From the NCBI RefSeq assembly GCF_024734405.1, contig NZ_CP059556.1, positions 4,650,001 to 4,714,000 of the forward strand: DNA of 64,000 bases. Direction: 5' to 3'. Made by a program: the position numbers and the translations under genes. Shown here piece after piece: positions 9,520 to 19,086 of this stretch; positions within the stretch are counted from its first letter, which is position 1, and each line of letters opens with the position of its first letter. This DNA is from Saccharopolyspora gregorii (GTDB lineage Bacteria; Actinomycetota; Actinomycetes; Mycobacteriales; Pseudonocardiaceae). The notes beneath the pieces were generated by a model that had not been told where the DNA came from, made no database searches, and saw only the letters and a list, made by a program, of their open reading frames with translations.

Positions 9520-10650
9520 TCAGGACTCCTCCGCTTCGATCATGAGCTGGGCATCGCTCATCGCGTCCTTGGCCACTTCAGCCAGTTCCTTCGGTGAAAT
9601 GCCCCGTTCGAGGGCCTGCCGCAGCAGGGACCCCAGGGAGTGCTCGGGCCGGGCGGCCTCCACGCGCTCCAGCGCGACGCTCGCCAAGGCCCCCTCGCCG
9701 CGCAGGTAGGCGGAGAAGGCCAGCAGCGCGGCCACGTCGGCGACCTCGGGTTCCGGTGCCTTGCGCACCAGGCTCAGCCACAGCTGCTCCGCGGCCATCG
9801 CCTGCTCGCCCAGCGCCACGCCGAGGCACAGGTCGCGCACCCGCTGGTCGTTCAGCGCGAGCAGGATCCTCAGCTGGTCCTCCTCGGTCAGCGCCTCCCC
9901 CGCCGCCGTCCGGCGGATCCCGGCGAGCGCGGTGGCCACGTCCTCGTGCACGTCGCCCCCGTCCCGCTCGGAGTCGTCGAGCATGCCGTTCAGCCGGGCC
10001 GACCAGCGGGCGGTCGTCCGCTCGGATTCGGGGGCGACCAGGCCCTGCAGCTCGTGGCGGCTGTCGAAGGTGACCGAGCCGGACGCGGCCATCGCGGCGC
10101 CGAGCGCGGTGCGCTTCGGGTCCGGTACCTCGCCGCGGCAGGGCGGATCGTCGTAGCAGCGCCACGGGCTGCCCGCGACGAGCCGGTCGGTCCAGATCTC
10201 GTGCAGCACGTCGATGCCCGCCGCGGCGAACCCGTCCCGCAGCAGCAGGATCAGCTCGCGGTGCGGGACCGCTTCGTCCACTTCGGACCCCGACAGGGCT
10301 CGCGCGCCGCCGTCCGGTTCGGGGCCCGCGTCGGCGGCGGACGGCTCGGCTTCACCGTCCGGCGGGCCGTGGCCACCTCCCCCGCCCGGTCCTACGGCCA
10401 CGACGATGACGCGGGTCGCGCCCCGCCGCACCATCGGACCGGCCGAGAGGTATTCGATCACCGACCTGCGGTGTTCGGGCGGTGGCAGGTCGATCCGCAG
10501 CGTGAGGCAGAACGTCCCGGTGTCTCCCTCGGTGCGCAGGCCCAGCAGCACCAGGGAATCGGTGGGCGTGAACCCGAGCAGGTGGGGAACGGCGGCGAGG
10601 ATCTCGCCCGCGTCGCCGAGGTGGATGCGTGCGTTCAGCGGAGTGGTCAT
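9520..10650 (-). CDS. DUF4192 domain protein
   Basis: A 376-residue soluble protein of the actinobacterial DUF4192 family, function unknown. The N terminus (HLGDAGEILAAVPHLLGFTPTDS) and the following FCLTLRIDLP segment are typical of the family. There are no membrane segments and no signal peptide. The central part has an acidic insert around residues 105-130. It starts at ATG 10650 without a clear ribosome site. It is convergent with galE, and the next gene upstream on the same strand is the large secreted phosphoesterase, 104 bases away. DUF4192 genes in other actinobacteria often lie near sigma-factor or DNA-repair genes, but nothing here assigns a role. Confidence 0.75.
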   Translation of the reverse strand: MTTPLNARIHLGDAGEILAAVPHLLGFTPTDSLVLLGLRTEGDTGTFCLTLRIDLPPPEHRRSVIEYLSAGPMVRRGATRVIVVAVGPGGGGGHGPPDGEAEPSAADAGPEPDGGARALSGSEVDEAVPHRELILLLRDGFAAAGIDVLHEIWTDRLVAGSPWRCYDDPPCRGEVPDPKRTALGAAMAASGSVTFDSRHELQGLVAPESERTTARWSARLNGMLDDSERDGGDVHEDVATALAGIRRTAAGEALTEEDQLRILLALNDQRVRDLCLGVALGEQAMAAEQLWLSLVRKAPEPEVADVAALLAFSAYLRGEGALASVALERVEAARPEHSLGSLLRQALERGISPKELAEVAKDAMSDAQLMIEAEES

Positions 10651-10754
10651 ACCCAGAACATCGGGAGACCCGGCGCGGCCGCCGCAGGGTGGATTTCAGA
10701 TCTGTGGACGAACCGGCGCCCTGTGGAAGAACTCCCCGGCAGAGCGGGAGAAAC

Positions 10755-13700
10755 TCACCTCCGGGTGACAGCGAATACGGTGGACTTCTTCACCCCGTTG
10801 ATCATCACGCTCAGTTCCGCCCGCCCCGGACGCAGCCCGGTGAGCACCCCGGTGCCCGGATCGAACGCGGCCACCGCACCCGGCCCCGCCTCCGCGGCAG
10901 GTCCGATGTGGACGGACCGGCCCGACCAGTCCGCGCTCACCGGGTACCGGACGGGCACCACCCGGTCCTCCTGCAGCAGCGTGGCCGCCACCGGCGCCGC
11001 ACCACCCGCCACCACCGGCGGCACCGGCAGCTCGATCCGGTCGACGCGCGGCCTGGTCTCCCAGCGCACCGGGCCGCGCCGGTCGCCGGGATCGATCCGC
11101 AGCAAGCTCCACCCGGTGAAACCACCCGCGTCCGGGGCCGTGGCGGGCCGCTTGCCCGCATTGCCGTTCACCTGCCGCGGCACCCCGTCCACGGTGGAGG
11201 AGTGGAAGGTGCCGGCATGTCCGGCCACCAGCACGGCGGGCTTCCCCGAATCCCGCCGGAAATCGGCCAGCCACCGGCCGAGCAGCTCCGCCTCCTTCGG
11301 ATCCTCCAGCTGGGAGGCGTCCGTCGGGCCCGGATCGCGCGGCGGGTGGTGCAGGAACACCGCCACCGAACGCACCGCCGGATCCCGCGCAGCCTCGTCC
11401 AACGCCGACCGCAGCATCCGCACCTGGCCAAACCCGCCGCCCAGCAACGAGCCCGCCGACGAATCCAGCAACACCGCCCGAGTCCCGGCCACGTCCGCCA
11501 CCTGGTGGGTGGCCCCGAACTCGGCGGCGAACTCGCGCAGGTCCCCCGGCCCCGAGGCCTCGTGGTTCCCCGGCACGTAGTACCAGGGAACCCGATCCCC
11601 CACCTCCGACTCGATCACCCGGCGGGCCAGGTCGAAATCGGCCGCGGTCCCCCGATCCACCAGATCACCGTTGATCACCAGCGCATCCGGCCGCGCCGCC
11701 ACCGCCTCGCGCAACGAACGCCGCGCGGCCGCCACCAGCGGACCGTCCGGCTCGTCGGCGGTGAACTGGGCGTCGCTGACCACCGCGATCCGGGACGCGC
11801 CCGGCACAGGCGGCAACGTCCCGTCCCGCACCACCGACGGGTCCTGCGGTTCCGCGTCGACCGGCACCTGCACCTCCGGAGCGACCAGCGCGGTCAACTC
11901 GTCGAACACCAACCGCCCCGAGTACTGCCGCGCACCGTCCGGCTCGACCGCGTAGATCCGCTGCAACCGGAGCGATCCGGACACCCCGGCGGGCAGCGGT
12001 GCCTCGACGTAGCGCCACCCCGTCCAGTCCACGTTGCGCGCCCAATCCACCGTCGTGACCACCCCAGCGGAATCGACGACGGAACCGCGCAGCCACGCGC
12101 CGCGGCCATCGCCGTTCACCCACATCCCGAGCCGCTGCGTTCCCGGTCGCAACGGGAGCTGCTCGGTGGCGTTCACGTACGCGGCTCGGGTCGTCGTGGC
12201 GCCCGTCAACGCGTAGTCCAAGGCCAGACCGGGAGTGCCCGCGTGCCCCGGTGCCTCGTGCAGCGACGCCGCCACCTGCTGCGGGAACACCGACACCTCC
12301 CACCCCCCGGGACCGTCCAGCGGCGCCAGCGGCTCCGGTCGAGAACCGGTGGTGACGCCGAGGTGCGCGGTCAGGTCACCGACGCGGACGGTCACCACCG
12401 AAGTCGCCGAGTCCGACAGCGCCGTCACCGCGAACCCGGCACCGTCCGGTTCGATCCGCACCGCGTCGCGGTCGTAGTCCAACCGCACGTCCACCGGTTC
12501 CACCCAGGTCCGGAAGCCCTCGGCGTCCTGGCCCAGCACCTGGAAACGCCCCCGCGCGCCCGCGTCCGGCAGCTCCACCCGCCGCACATCGGTGCTGATC
12601 GACGCCGGCGGGCCCAAGACGGTCAGCTCCGCCGAACCGCGTGCGCCGGGAGCGCTCGCCGTCACCGTGGCCGTGCCCGGGTGCCCCGCGCGCAGCACTC
12701 CCCCGTCCACCCGGCCGGCCGCGGCCGGCGACACCGACCACTCGGGGTCCGCGGCTACCGGTGCCCCGGTCTCGTCGTGGCCGTGCGCCGCCACCGCCCT
12801 GGACAGCCCGGACAACACCCGTTCCTCATCGGGCTCGACCCGGAACCCGCGCAACCGGCCGCTGCCCGCGGCGGTCGCGAACCCGATGCCGTTCGGCACC
12901 GGGCGCAGCTCCCCGTCCGACGGCGCGTTGCGCACGTCCGCCTCGTCCGCGCCGCGCTCGCGCGCCAGCAGCGTCGACGAACCACCGCCGTCCAAGTTGA
13001 TCGCGTCCGACGCCCCCAGCGCCCGCAGCCGTTCGGCCAGTTCCCGCTCCGTCGCACCGCGGCTGTCGGCCTGCCTACCATCGATGGTGACCAGCCACAT
13101 CCGGGTTCCGTCAGCGGAGAAACCCGCCGCGGTGCGGGGGTGCAGGGCGGTGTCGTCGACGGGCTGCACCTCCCCGTTCCGCAGCAGCACCTCGTTGCCG
13201 CCGATCGCCACGTCCACCGGGCCGTCCGTCCGCGGCCGGTACCGCACGGAGACCCGATCGCCCGGCCGCAGCGAGCCGAGCGCGGCGGCTCCGGCGCCGG
13301 TGCCGAGCAGCCGCACCGCACCCGGCGGCACCGGCCCCTCCGCCGGGGCGGGTCGCACCTGGGCCACCACGTCGCCCGCGAGCTCCACCTCCAGCACCGG
13401 CGCCGAACCGTCCACTGCGGACTTCCGGGACGCCGCGCCCCAGTACGGCGTGTAGAGACCGATGCCGCCGGTGGCGACGCGCGGGGAGTTCAGATCGGTG
13501 ATCGGCACTGTCCCGCCGTCCGGGCGGGTCAGCTCGGCGGCCAGGAACACCTGCATCAGGCGCCCCGCCGAGCCGCCGACCGCGGCGACGTCGTTGTGCC
13601 CGCCGGACGGCGCGGAGAGCAGCTCACCACCCGACATCGCGGCACCGAGCGGAGCTCCGGACGCGTCGATGTCGAAGAAGTCCCCGTTCACCCCGGCGAC

Positions 13701-14084
13701 CGCGCCGCCGAGCTGCTCGGTCAGCGGAGCGCGCGCCGATGCCGAACCAGGGCTCAAGTACTCCGGTCGCAACCCGGACCCGGCCAGGTCCGCGGCGAGC
13801 ACGTCACCGCGCACCCAGCCCTCCGGCTCGTACCGGTCGAACTCGGTCAACGTGAGCCCCGGGGCCACCTCGGACGTCTCCCGCGACGTGTCGAAACCGT
13901 CCGGGCCCGCCGCCCTCGCCGTGGCGGAGCGGACGCTGACCGGGCCGCGTTCGGTCGTGGACGCGCCGGGAAGGTCCTCCACCGGTGGTGGACCCAGCAG
14001 CGGCGCACCGCTCGCGGCAGGTGCGGTCAACGCACCCGCCAGCACCGCACCGGACAGCCCCAGCACCAGACCGCGCGACCTCAT
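10755..14084 (-). CDS. Secreted phosphodiester glycosidase (NAGPA) / calcineurin-like metallophosphoesterase fusion
   Basis: Exported 1109-residue protein. A signal peptide occupies residues 1-28 (hydrophobic core ending APAASGAP). Next comes an NAGPA-type phosphodiester glycosidase domain with the family segments GVNGDFFDID and NLDGGGSS, then an Ig-like repeat at about 430-490 and a jelly-roll-like region at about 590-740. A metallophosphoesterase domain covers about 765-1000, with metal-site motifs VVSDAQ, NGDLVDRG, PGNHE, LHHPP and AGHAG. The C-terminal ~100 residues are another Ig-like domain. The ATG follows GGGAGGG. Both catalytic domains act on phosphodiesters or phosphomonoesters, so remodelling of a phosphate-containing wall glycopolymer is plausible but unproven. 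It is divergent from the small membrane protein at 14279. Confidence 0.85.
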   Translation of the reverse strand: MRSRGLVLGLSGAVLAGALTAPAASGAPLLGPPPVEDLPGASTTERGPVSVRSATARAAGPDGFDTSRETSEVAPGLTLTEFDRYEPEGWVRGDVLAADLAGSGLRPEYLSPGSASARAPLTEQLGGAVAGVNGDFFDIDASGAPLGAAMSGGELLSAPSGGHNDVAAVGGSAGRLMQVFLAAELTRPDGGTVPITDLNSPRVATGGIGLYTPYWGAASRKSAVDGSAPVLEVELAGDVVAQVRPAPAEGPVPPGAVRLLGTGAGAAALGSLRPGDRVSVRYRPRTDGPVDVAIGGNEVLLRNGEVQPVDDTALHPRTAAGFSADGTRMWLVTIDGRQADSRGATERELAERLRALGASDAINLDGGGSSTLLARERGADEADVRNAPSDGELRPVPNGIGFATAAGSGRLRGFRVEPDEERVLSGLSRAVAAHGHDETGAPVAADPEWSVSPAAAGRVDGGVLRAGHPGTATVTASAPGARGSAELTVLGPPASISTDVRRVELPDAGARGRFQVLGQDAEGFRTWVEPVDVRLDYDRDAVRIEPDGAGFAVTALSDSATSVVTVRVGDLTAHLGVTTGSRPEPLAPLDGPGGWEVSVFPQQVAASLHEAPGHAGTPGLALDYALTGATTTRAAYVNATEQLPLRPGTQRLGMWVNGDGRGAWLRGSVVDSAGVVTTVDWARNVDWTGWRYVEAPLPAGVSGSLRLQRIYAVEPDGARQYSGRLVFDELTALVAPEVQVPVDAEPQDPSVVRDGTLPPVPGASRIAVVSDAQFTADEPDGPLVAAARRSLREAVAARPDALVINGDLVDRGTAADFDLARRVIESEVGDRVPWYYVPGNHEASGPGDLREFAAEFGATHQVADVAGTRAVLLDSSAGSLLGGGFGQVRMLRSALDEAARDPAVRSVAVFLHHPPRDPGPTDASQLEDPKEAELLGRWLADFRRDSGKPAVLVAGHAGTFHSSTVDGVPRQVNGNAGKRPATAPDAGGFTGWSLLRIDPGDRRGPVRWETRPRVDRIELPVPPVVAGGAAPVAATLLQEDRVVPVRYPVSADWSGRSVHIGPAAEAGPGAVAAFDPGTGVLTGLRPGRAELSVMINGVKKSTVFAVTRR

Positions 14085-14278
14085 GCGCCCTCCCGATCAC
14101 CCCGGAACCTCAGCGCACCAGCAGACCGCACCGGCACGACCGGGGGCGAGCGCCGAGCTGAACAGCACTCGAACAGCCCACACCGATCACCGGACCAGGT
14201 TCCGGCGACGATCCGTCCCGGGCACGTCCGCCGGTAGAGTCGGCGCACGACGATCCGGACCAGCAGGAGGATTCGGCC

Positions 14279-14578
14279 ATGCGCAGCGTTCCGCCCGCCC
14301 TGCTCAGCTCAGCCGGGCTGATCGGCGGCTTCGCCGTCACCCGGGTGCAGCGGCACCGCTCGTGGAGCGGACTGGTCGCCGGGGCCGGCGGGCTGGCCGC
14401 GGTGGAGAGCTGTCGACGGCGCGGCGGTGCCGGTCGCGCGCTGCTGCTCGGCGGTGCCTACGCCGCCGGGCTCGCCGGGTCGCACCCGTTGGCCCGGCGC
14501 ATCGGGGCCTGGCCCGCGGTCCTCACCGCGACCGCGGGAGTCGCCGCCGCGGCGCACCTGCTCTCCCGCCACGGCTGA
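14279..14578 (+). CDS. Small hydrophobic membrane protein, unknown function
   Basis: A 99-residue protein rich in Gly, Ala and Leu with two or three short hydrophobic stretches (about 5-20, 55-70 and 78-95) separated by Arg-rich turns. It is probably a small integral membrane protein. The start is well supported: AGGAGG lies about 8 bases before ATG 14279. I do not recognise a family. It stands alone between the divergent phosphoesterase gene and the convergent nrdJ. Confidence 0.7.
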   Translation: MRSVPPALLSSAGLIGGFAVTRVQRHRSWSGLVAGAGGLAAVESCRRRGGAGRALLLGGAYAAGLAGSHPLARRIGAWPAVLTATAGVAAAAHLLSRHG

Positions 14579-14610
14579 GTCCGGAACCCAGCCGCTCGTA
14601 CGCGCGAAAA

Positions 14611-14639
14611 GGGTGGCCCGGCATCGCGCCGGACCACCC
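14611..14639 (-). terminator. Intrinsic terminator of the nrdR-nrdJ operon
   Basis: A 12-base stem with one G-T wobble (GGGTGGCCCGGC / GCCGGACCACCC), 5-base loop, followed on the minus strand by TTTT. It lies about 50 bases beyond the nrdJ stop and is the clearest U-tailed terminator in the window. Confidence 0.8.
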
Positions 14640-14689
14640 TCCGCGTCGGTGAGGCGCCGCTACCGGCAGGTCGGCACCCCGTCACGAGG

Positions 14690-17518
14690 TCAGCTGCACC
14701 CCGAGGTGGAACCGCAGCCCTCGCACAGGTAGCAGGAACCGGACGGACGCATCTTCGTGCCGCAGGTCATGCACAGCGGCGCGTCCGCGGCCTTGCCCAG
14801 CCGCAGCTCCAGCAGCTCGGTGGAGCTGCCCGCGCGGGGCTCCTCGTCCTCGCGCCGCGACTCGGCGACCGAGGAGTCCACCGTGGACCGCATGGTGTCG
14901 AGGTCGACCTCACCACCGCCGGTGGAACCCGAGTCGTACTCCGCGGTCTGCGCGGTGCGCTCCTCGGAGGTGAAGATGCCCAGCTGCGCGCGCTTCTCGT
15001 AGGGCAGGTAGTCCAGCGCCAACCTGCGGAACAGGTAGTCGAGGACGCTGCCCGCCATCCGCACGTCCGGGTCGTCGGTCATGCCCGCCGGCTCGAAGCG
15101 CAGGTTCTGGAACTTCGAGACGTAGAACTCCAGCGGGATGCCGTACTGCAGACCCACCGAGATCGACATCGAGAAGGCGTCCATCACGCCCGCCAGCGTC
15201 GAGCCCTGCTTGCCCAGCTTCACGAAGATCTCGCCGAGACCGTCGTCCGGGTACGAACCGGCGTGCAGGTAGCCCTCGGCACCGCCCACGGTGAACGAGA
15301 CCGTCTGGCTCGGGCGCTTCTTCGGCAGGCGCTTGCGGACCGGGCGGTACTCGATCTGCTTCTCGACGGCCTTCTCCGCGGTGCCCTTGTCGCCCTTGCC
15401 CGCGGACAGCGGCTGGCCGACCTTGCAGTTGTCCCGGTAGATCGCCAAGGCCTTGAGGCCGAGCCGCCAGCCCTCGAAGTAGATCTCCTCCACGTCGGCG
15501 ACCGAAGCGGCCTCCGGCATGTTCACCGTCTTCGAGATGGCGCCCGACAGGAACGGCTGCACCGCGGCCATCATCCGCACGTGGCCCATCGGCGCGATGG
15601 AGCGCTCACCCATCGCGCAGTCGAACACCTCGTAGTGCTCGGGGCGCAGGCCGGGCGCGTCCACCACGTGGCCGTGCTCGGCGATGTACTCGACGACCGC
15701 CTCGATCTGCTCTTCCTGGTAGCCCAGCGCCTTCAGCGCGCGCGGGACCGTCTGGTTGACGATCTGCATCGAGCCGCCGCCGACCAGCTTCTTGAACTTC
15801 ACCAGCGCGAGGTCCGGCTCGACCCCGGTGGTGTCGCAGTCCATCATCAGGCCGATGGTGCCGGTCGGGGCCAGCAGCGAAGCCTGCGCGTTGCGCCAGC
15901 CGTTGCGGGCACCGAGTTCCAGGCCGTCCTGCCACACCTTGGTGGCCAGCTTGTGCACGGCCACGTCGTTGCGGTGGTAGGTGCGGACCAGGTCGTTGGC
16001 CGCGGCGTGCTTGCGCATCACGCGCTGGTGCGCGTCGGCGTTGCGGGCGTAGCCCTCGTACGGGCCGACGGCGCCGGCGAGCTCCGCCGAACGCTTGTAC
16101 GCGGTGCCGGTCATCAGCGAGGTGATCGCCGCCGACAGCGCGCGCCCGCCGTCGGAGTCGTAGGCGTGCCCGGTGGCCATCAGCAGCGCACCCAGGTTCG
16201 CGTACCCGATGCCGAGCTGGCGGAACTTGCGGGTGGTCTCGCCGATCGCCTCGGTCGGGAAGTCCGCGAAGCTGATCGAGATGTCCATCGCGGTGATGAC
16301 CAGCTCAACGGCCTTCTCGAACAGTTCCGCGTCGAAGGTCAGGTCCGAGCGCAGGAACTTCATCAGGTTCAGCGAGGCGAGGTTGCAGCTGGAGTTGTCC
16401 AGGTGCATGTACTCCGAGCACGGGTTGGAGGCCGAGATCCGGCCGCTCTCCGGCGCGGTGTGCCAGTCGTTGATCGTGCCGTCGTACTGGATGCCCGGGT
16501 CGGCGCTCTCCCACGCCGCCTTGGCCATCTTCCGGAACACGTCGCGGGCCTGCACGGTGTCCACGACCGAGCCGTCGGTGCGGGCGCGCAGGTTGAACGG
16601 CCCGTCGCTCTCCACGGCGCGCATGAACTCGTCGGTGACGCGCACCGAGTTGTTCGCGTTCTGGTACTGCACCGAGGACATGTCGGCGCCGCCGAGGTCG
16701 ACGTCGAAGCCCGCGTCGCGCAGCGCGCGGATCTTGCCCTCTTCCTTGGACTTGGTCTCGATGAACTCCTCGACGTCCGGGTGGTCCACGTCGAGGATGA
16801 CCATCTTCGCCGCCCGGCGGGTCGCACCGCCGGACTTGATGGTGCCCGCGGAGGCGTCCGCACCCCGCATGAACGACACCGGGCCCGAGGCGGTGCCGCC
16901 GGAGGACAGCAGCTCGCGGGAGGAGCGGATCCGGGACAGGTTCAGGCCGGCGCCGGAACCGCCCTTGAAGATCAGGCCCTCTTCCTTGTACCAGTCGAGG
17001 ATCGACTCCATCGTGTCGTCCACGGACAGGATGAAGCAGGCGGAGACCTGCTGGCGCGAGCTGGTGCCCACGTTGAACCACACCGGCGAGTTGAAGCTGA
17101 ACACCTGGTGCAGCAGCATCCAGGTCAGCTCGTGCTCGAAGATCTCCGCGTCCGCCTCGGTGGCGAAGTAGCCGTGCTCGACGCCGGCGCGCACGTAGGT
17201 GTGCACGACCCGGTCGATCAGCTGCCGCAGGCTGCTCTCCCGCTGCGCGGTGCCCTGCGCCCCCCGGAAGTACTTGCTGGTCACGATGTTGACCGCGTTC
17301 AGCGACCAGAAGTCGGGGAACTCGACCCCGCGCTGCTCGAAGTTGACCGAACCGTCGCGCCAGTTGGTCATCACCACGTCCCTGCGCTCCCACGACACCT
17401 CGTCGTAGGGGTGCACCCCCTCGGTGGTGTAGACGCGCTGCACCCGGATGCCCTCGGTGCGGGCATCTGAATCCGGCTCCCCCGCGGCGCCGGCCGGGCT
17501 GCCCACGGTCTCTGTCAT
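14690..17518 (-). CDS. nrdJ: Adenosylcobalamin-dependent (class II) ribonucleotide reductase
   Basis: Class II ribonucleoside-diphosphate reductase of 942 residues that makes deoxyribonucleotides with coenzyme B12 and needs no oxygen. The conserved active-site loop NPCSE lies near residue 360, with the thiyl-radical Cys in the middle. The C terminus ends in a four-Cys zinc-ribbon-like tail (CMTCG ... CEGCG) usual in actinobacterial NrdJ. ATG 17518 is chosen over the longer frame because homologous sequence begins at MTETVG and a GGAAGAGGGA stretch precedes it. No intein is present. It lies 124 bases downstream of nrdR in the same direction, as in Streptomyces nrdRJ. No B12 riboswitch is recognisable upstream. 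Confidence 0.96.
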   Translation of the reverse strand: MTETVGSPAGAAGEPDSDARTEGIRVQRVYTTEGVHPYDEVSWERRDVVMTNWRDGSVNFEQRGVEFPDFWSLNAVNIVTSKYFRGAQGTAQRESSLRQLIDRVVHTYVRAGVEHGYFATEADAEIFEHELTWMLLHQVFSFNSPVWFNVGTSSRQQVSACFILSVDDTMESILDWYKEEGLIFKGGSGAGLNLSRIRSSRELLSSGGTASGPVSFMRGADASAGTIKSGGATRRAAKMVILDVDHPDVEEFIETKSKEEGKIRALRDAGFDVDLGGADMSSVQYQNANNSVRVTDEFMRAVESDGPFNLRARTDGSVVDTVQARDVFRKMAKAAWESADPGIQYDGTINDWHTAPESGRISASNPCSEYMHLDNSSCNLASLNLMKFLRSDLTFDAELFEKAVELVITAMDISISFADFPTEAIGETTRKFRQLGIGYANLGALLMATGHAYDSDGGRALSAAITSLMTGTAYKRSAELAGAVGPYEGYARNADAHQRVMRKHAAANDLVRTYHRNDVAVHKLATKVWQDGLELGARNGWRNAQASLLAPTGTIGLMMDCDTTGVEPDLALVKFKKLVGGGSMQIVNQTVPRALKALGYQEEQIEAVVEYIAEHGHVVDAPGLRPEHYEVFDCAMGERSIAPMGHVRMMAAVQPFLSGAISKTVNMPEAASVADVEEIYFEGWRLGLKALAIYRDNCKVGQPLSAGKGDKGTAEKAVEKQIEYRPVRKRLPKKRPSQTVSFTVGGAEGYLHAGSYPDDGLGEIFVKLGKQGSTLAGVMDAFSMSISVGLQYGIPLEFYVSKFQNLRFEPAGMTDDPDVRMAGSVLDYLFRRLALDYLPYEKRAQLGIFTSEERTAQTAEYDSGSTGGGEVDLDTMRSTVDSSVAESRREDEEPRAGSSTELLELRLGKAADAPLCMTCGTKMRPSGSCYLCEGCGSTSGCS

Positions 17519-17642
17519 GACCTGTCCCTCTTCCCTGTTGCTCGCTCGTGCGTTCCCGGCGTCGTCCGGGGTGCTCCCCGGGCGGCGCTGGTGCATCCCA
17601 CCCGCATTCGACGGCTCGCGCCTGACGTGCCGCCGCTTCGAC

Positions 17643-18134
17643 CTAGCCACCGGTGCTCCCCTCGGCGACCTGCGGGACCGCGCCTGCGCCGGCGGCGGCC
17701 CGGAGGTCGGCGATCTCCTCCTCGAAGTCCTCGACGGAGGAGAACGCCCGGTACACGCTCGCGAACCGGAGGTACGCCACCTCGTCGAGCTCCCGCAGCG
17801 GCCCCAGTATCGCGAGTCCCACCTCGTGGCTGGACAACTCCGACACACCTCGGGAGCGGACCGCGTCCTCGACGCGGTGGGCGAGCTGCTGCAGCGCGTC
17901 CTCCTGCACCGGGCGGCCTTGGCAGGCGCGCCGCACGCCCCGCACCACCTTCTCGCGGCTGAAGGGCTCGGTGACGCCGGAGCGCTTCACCACCGACAGC
18001 ACGAGTTCCTCGATCGTGGTGAACCGGCGACCGCACGACGAGCAGGATCGCCTGCGCCGGATCGCCTGGCCCTCCTCGACCTCGCGCGAGTCGACCACTC
18101 GCGAATCATCGCCCCGGCAAAACGGGCACCGCAT
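17643..18134 (-). CDS. nrdR: Ribonucleotide reductase repressor NrdR
   Basis: Zinc-ribbon plus ATP-cone repressor of 163 residues that senses the dATP/ATP balance and represses ribonucleotide reductase genes. The N-terminal zinc ribbon has CPFC and CSSC pairs at residues 3-6 and 31-34. The ATP-cone follows from about residue 45 ([16 protein letters not shown]). ATG 18134 is the family start; the in-frame extension to 18218 lacks homology. It is co-directional with nrdJ and probably autoregulates the pair. The position next to the lexA region matches M. tuberculosis Rv2718c. Confidence 0.95.
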   Translation of the reverse strand: MRCPFCRGDDSRVVDSREVEEGQAIRRRRSCSSCGRRFTTIEELVLSVVKRSGVTEPFSREKVVRGVRRACQGRPVQEDALQQLAHRVEDAVRSRGVSELSSHEVGLAILGPLRELDEVAYLRFASVYRAFSSVEDFEEEIADLRAAAGAGAVPQVAEGSTGG

Positions 18135-18407
18135 CGGACTCACCCCCTCCCCGGCATCATCGTCATCCACACCATCGAGCTCACCGGCGCGACTCACGGT
18201 CCGTGGATGCGCGAACACTCCGCGATCCCAACCCGTAGAGTAACTACACCGGCGTAACTACTAGATGTTGTGGTCGACTCTAATCCGCCCCCACACGGGA
18301 AGCAAACCGACCCACCCCGTCTTCCCCGGTCGAGTGACACCGAACCCGACGACCTGCGGAAGCCCTCCCGGGACGCCCGCGAACCACCCTCGAACGCGCC
18401 CGGGCGG

Positions 18408-18866
18408 TCAGCCCCGCTGCGCCGGCACGACGAGCGCGCCACCCAACGCGGGCGCCGCCGGGTCGAGCCGGTTCAGCTCCACGATCCGGTCAACGACCGC
18501 ACCCTGGTCACTGTCCGGAGCGAACCGGGCGGCCATCGACCACAGCGTGTCGCCCTCGGCCACCCGCACGACCGCAGTGGCGTCCGGCACCGGCCGCGCA
18601 CCCGAGTCCAGCGCGAGCAAGCCGAACAGGAGGACCCCGACGAACGCGCAGGCACCCACCGCGGCGAGCCAGGCGCACTCGCGGGCCAGGCGGAACCACC
18701 GCGCCCGCGCGGCCACGAGGACCGGGGCGGACGGGGCCGCCGCCACCTCGACGGGGAGCACCGCATCCCCGCGCTCCGCGCGCGGCCGACCGATCGGAGC
18801 CGCGGACGGCTCCATCGTCGCAGCGCCGGATCGCGACCGGGACACCGCACCGGACATCGCCACCAT
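18408..18866 (-). CDS. LysM-domain SOS cell-division inhibitor, ChiZ/DivS-like
   Basis: A 152-residue membrane protein with a basic N-terminal cytoplasmic part, one transmembrane helix at about 62-88 and a C-terminal LysM peptidoglycan-binding module (VVRVAEGDTLWSMAARF). It is divergent from lexA, exactly as M. tuberculosis Rv2719c (ChiZ) and Corynebacterium glutamicum divS, which are DNA-damage-induced proteins that suppress septation. A LexA-type box at 18918 lies 52 bases upstream. GGAGG sits 5 bases before ATG 18866; GTG 18872 and ATG 18857 are alternatives. The function is inferred from synteny and architecture. Confidence 0.85.
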   Translation of the reverse strand: MVAMSGAVSRSRSGAATMEPSAAPIGRPRAERGDAVLPVEVAAAPSAPVLVAARARWFRLARECAWLAAVGACAFVGVLLFGLLALDSGARPVPDATAVVRVAEGDTLWSMAARFAPDSDQGAVVDRIVELNRLDPAAPALGGALVVPAQRG

Positions 18867-18917
18867 GAGCACCTCCAGACACCAGGACCTCGGGACGGCC
18901 TGGTGATCGTTCCATGA

Positions 18918-18933
18918 TCGAAAAGGTGTTCGA
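18918..18933. promoter_or_regulatory. LexA-type SOS box (division-inhibitor side)
   Basis: TCGAAAAGGTGTTCGA matches the actinobacterial SOS consensus TCGAAC-N4-GTTCGA except at one position in the left half-site. It is 52 bases upstream of the ChiZ/DivS-like start and about 150 bases from lexA. Confidence 0.85.
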
Positions 18934-18997
18934 TCGAACCTGCGTGCGATTGTGTACCAGCAGCGCCGGAAAAGGCCAGAGCCGCGGCCAAATTAAC

Positions 18998-19013
18998 TCG
19001 AACAGGTGTTTGA
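18998..19013. promoter_or_regulatory. LexA-type SOS box (lexA side)
   Basis: TCGAACAGGTGTTTGA matches TCGAAC-N4-GTTCGA with one mismatch. It overlaps the -35 element of the lexA promoter at 19010, so bound LexA would block its own transcription. Confidence 0.88.
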
Positions 19014-19038
19014 TCTTCCACTTCAGCCCGTCTACTGT
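19010..19038 (+). promoter_or_regulatory. lexA promoter
   Basis: -35 TTGATC at 19010-19015 and -10 TACTGT at 19033-19038 with an exact 17-base spacer. The predicted start of transcription is about 40 bases before the GTG start codon. Confidence 0.7.
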
Positions 19039-19086
19039 GGAAATCGGAGTCACGAGCAGTCCCGTTCACGAGGACAGGAGGCAGTG

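Noticed and set aside
10629-14237. Plus-strand ORF of 1202 residues opposite the phosphoesterase gene
   Set aside because: Shadow ORF with Arg/His/Pro-rich sequence and no domain; the minus strand has signal peptide and catalytic motifs.
17519-17642. Cobalamin riboswitch upstream of nrdJ
   Set aside because: The gap is only 124 bases and I cannot find a B12-box-like conserved core.
18256-18271. NrdR-box-like sequence upstream of nrdR (core CAACATCTAG on the minus strand)
   Set aside because: The core matches 8 of 10 positions but the flanks match poorly and no second box is found at the required spacing, so it is not strong enough to annotate.
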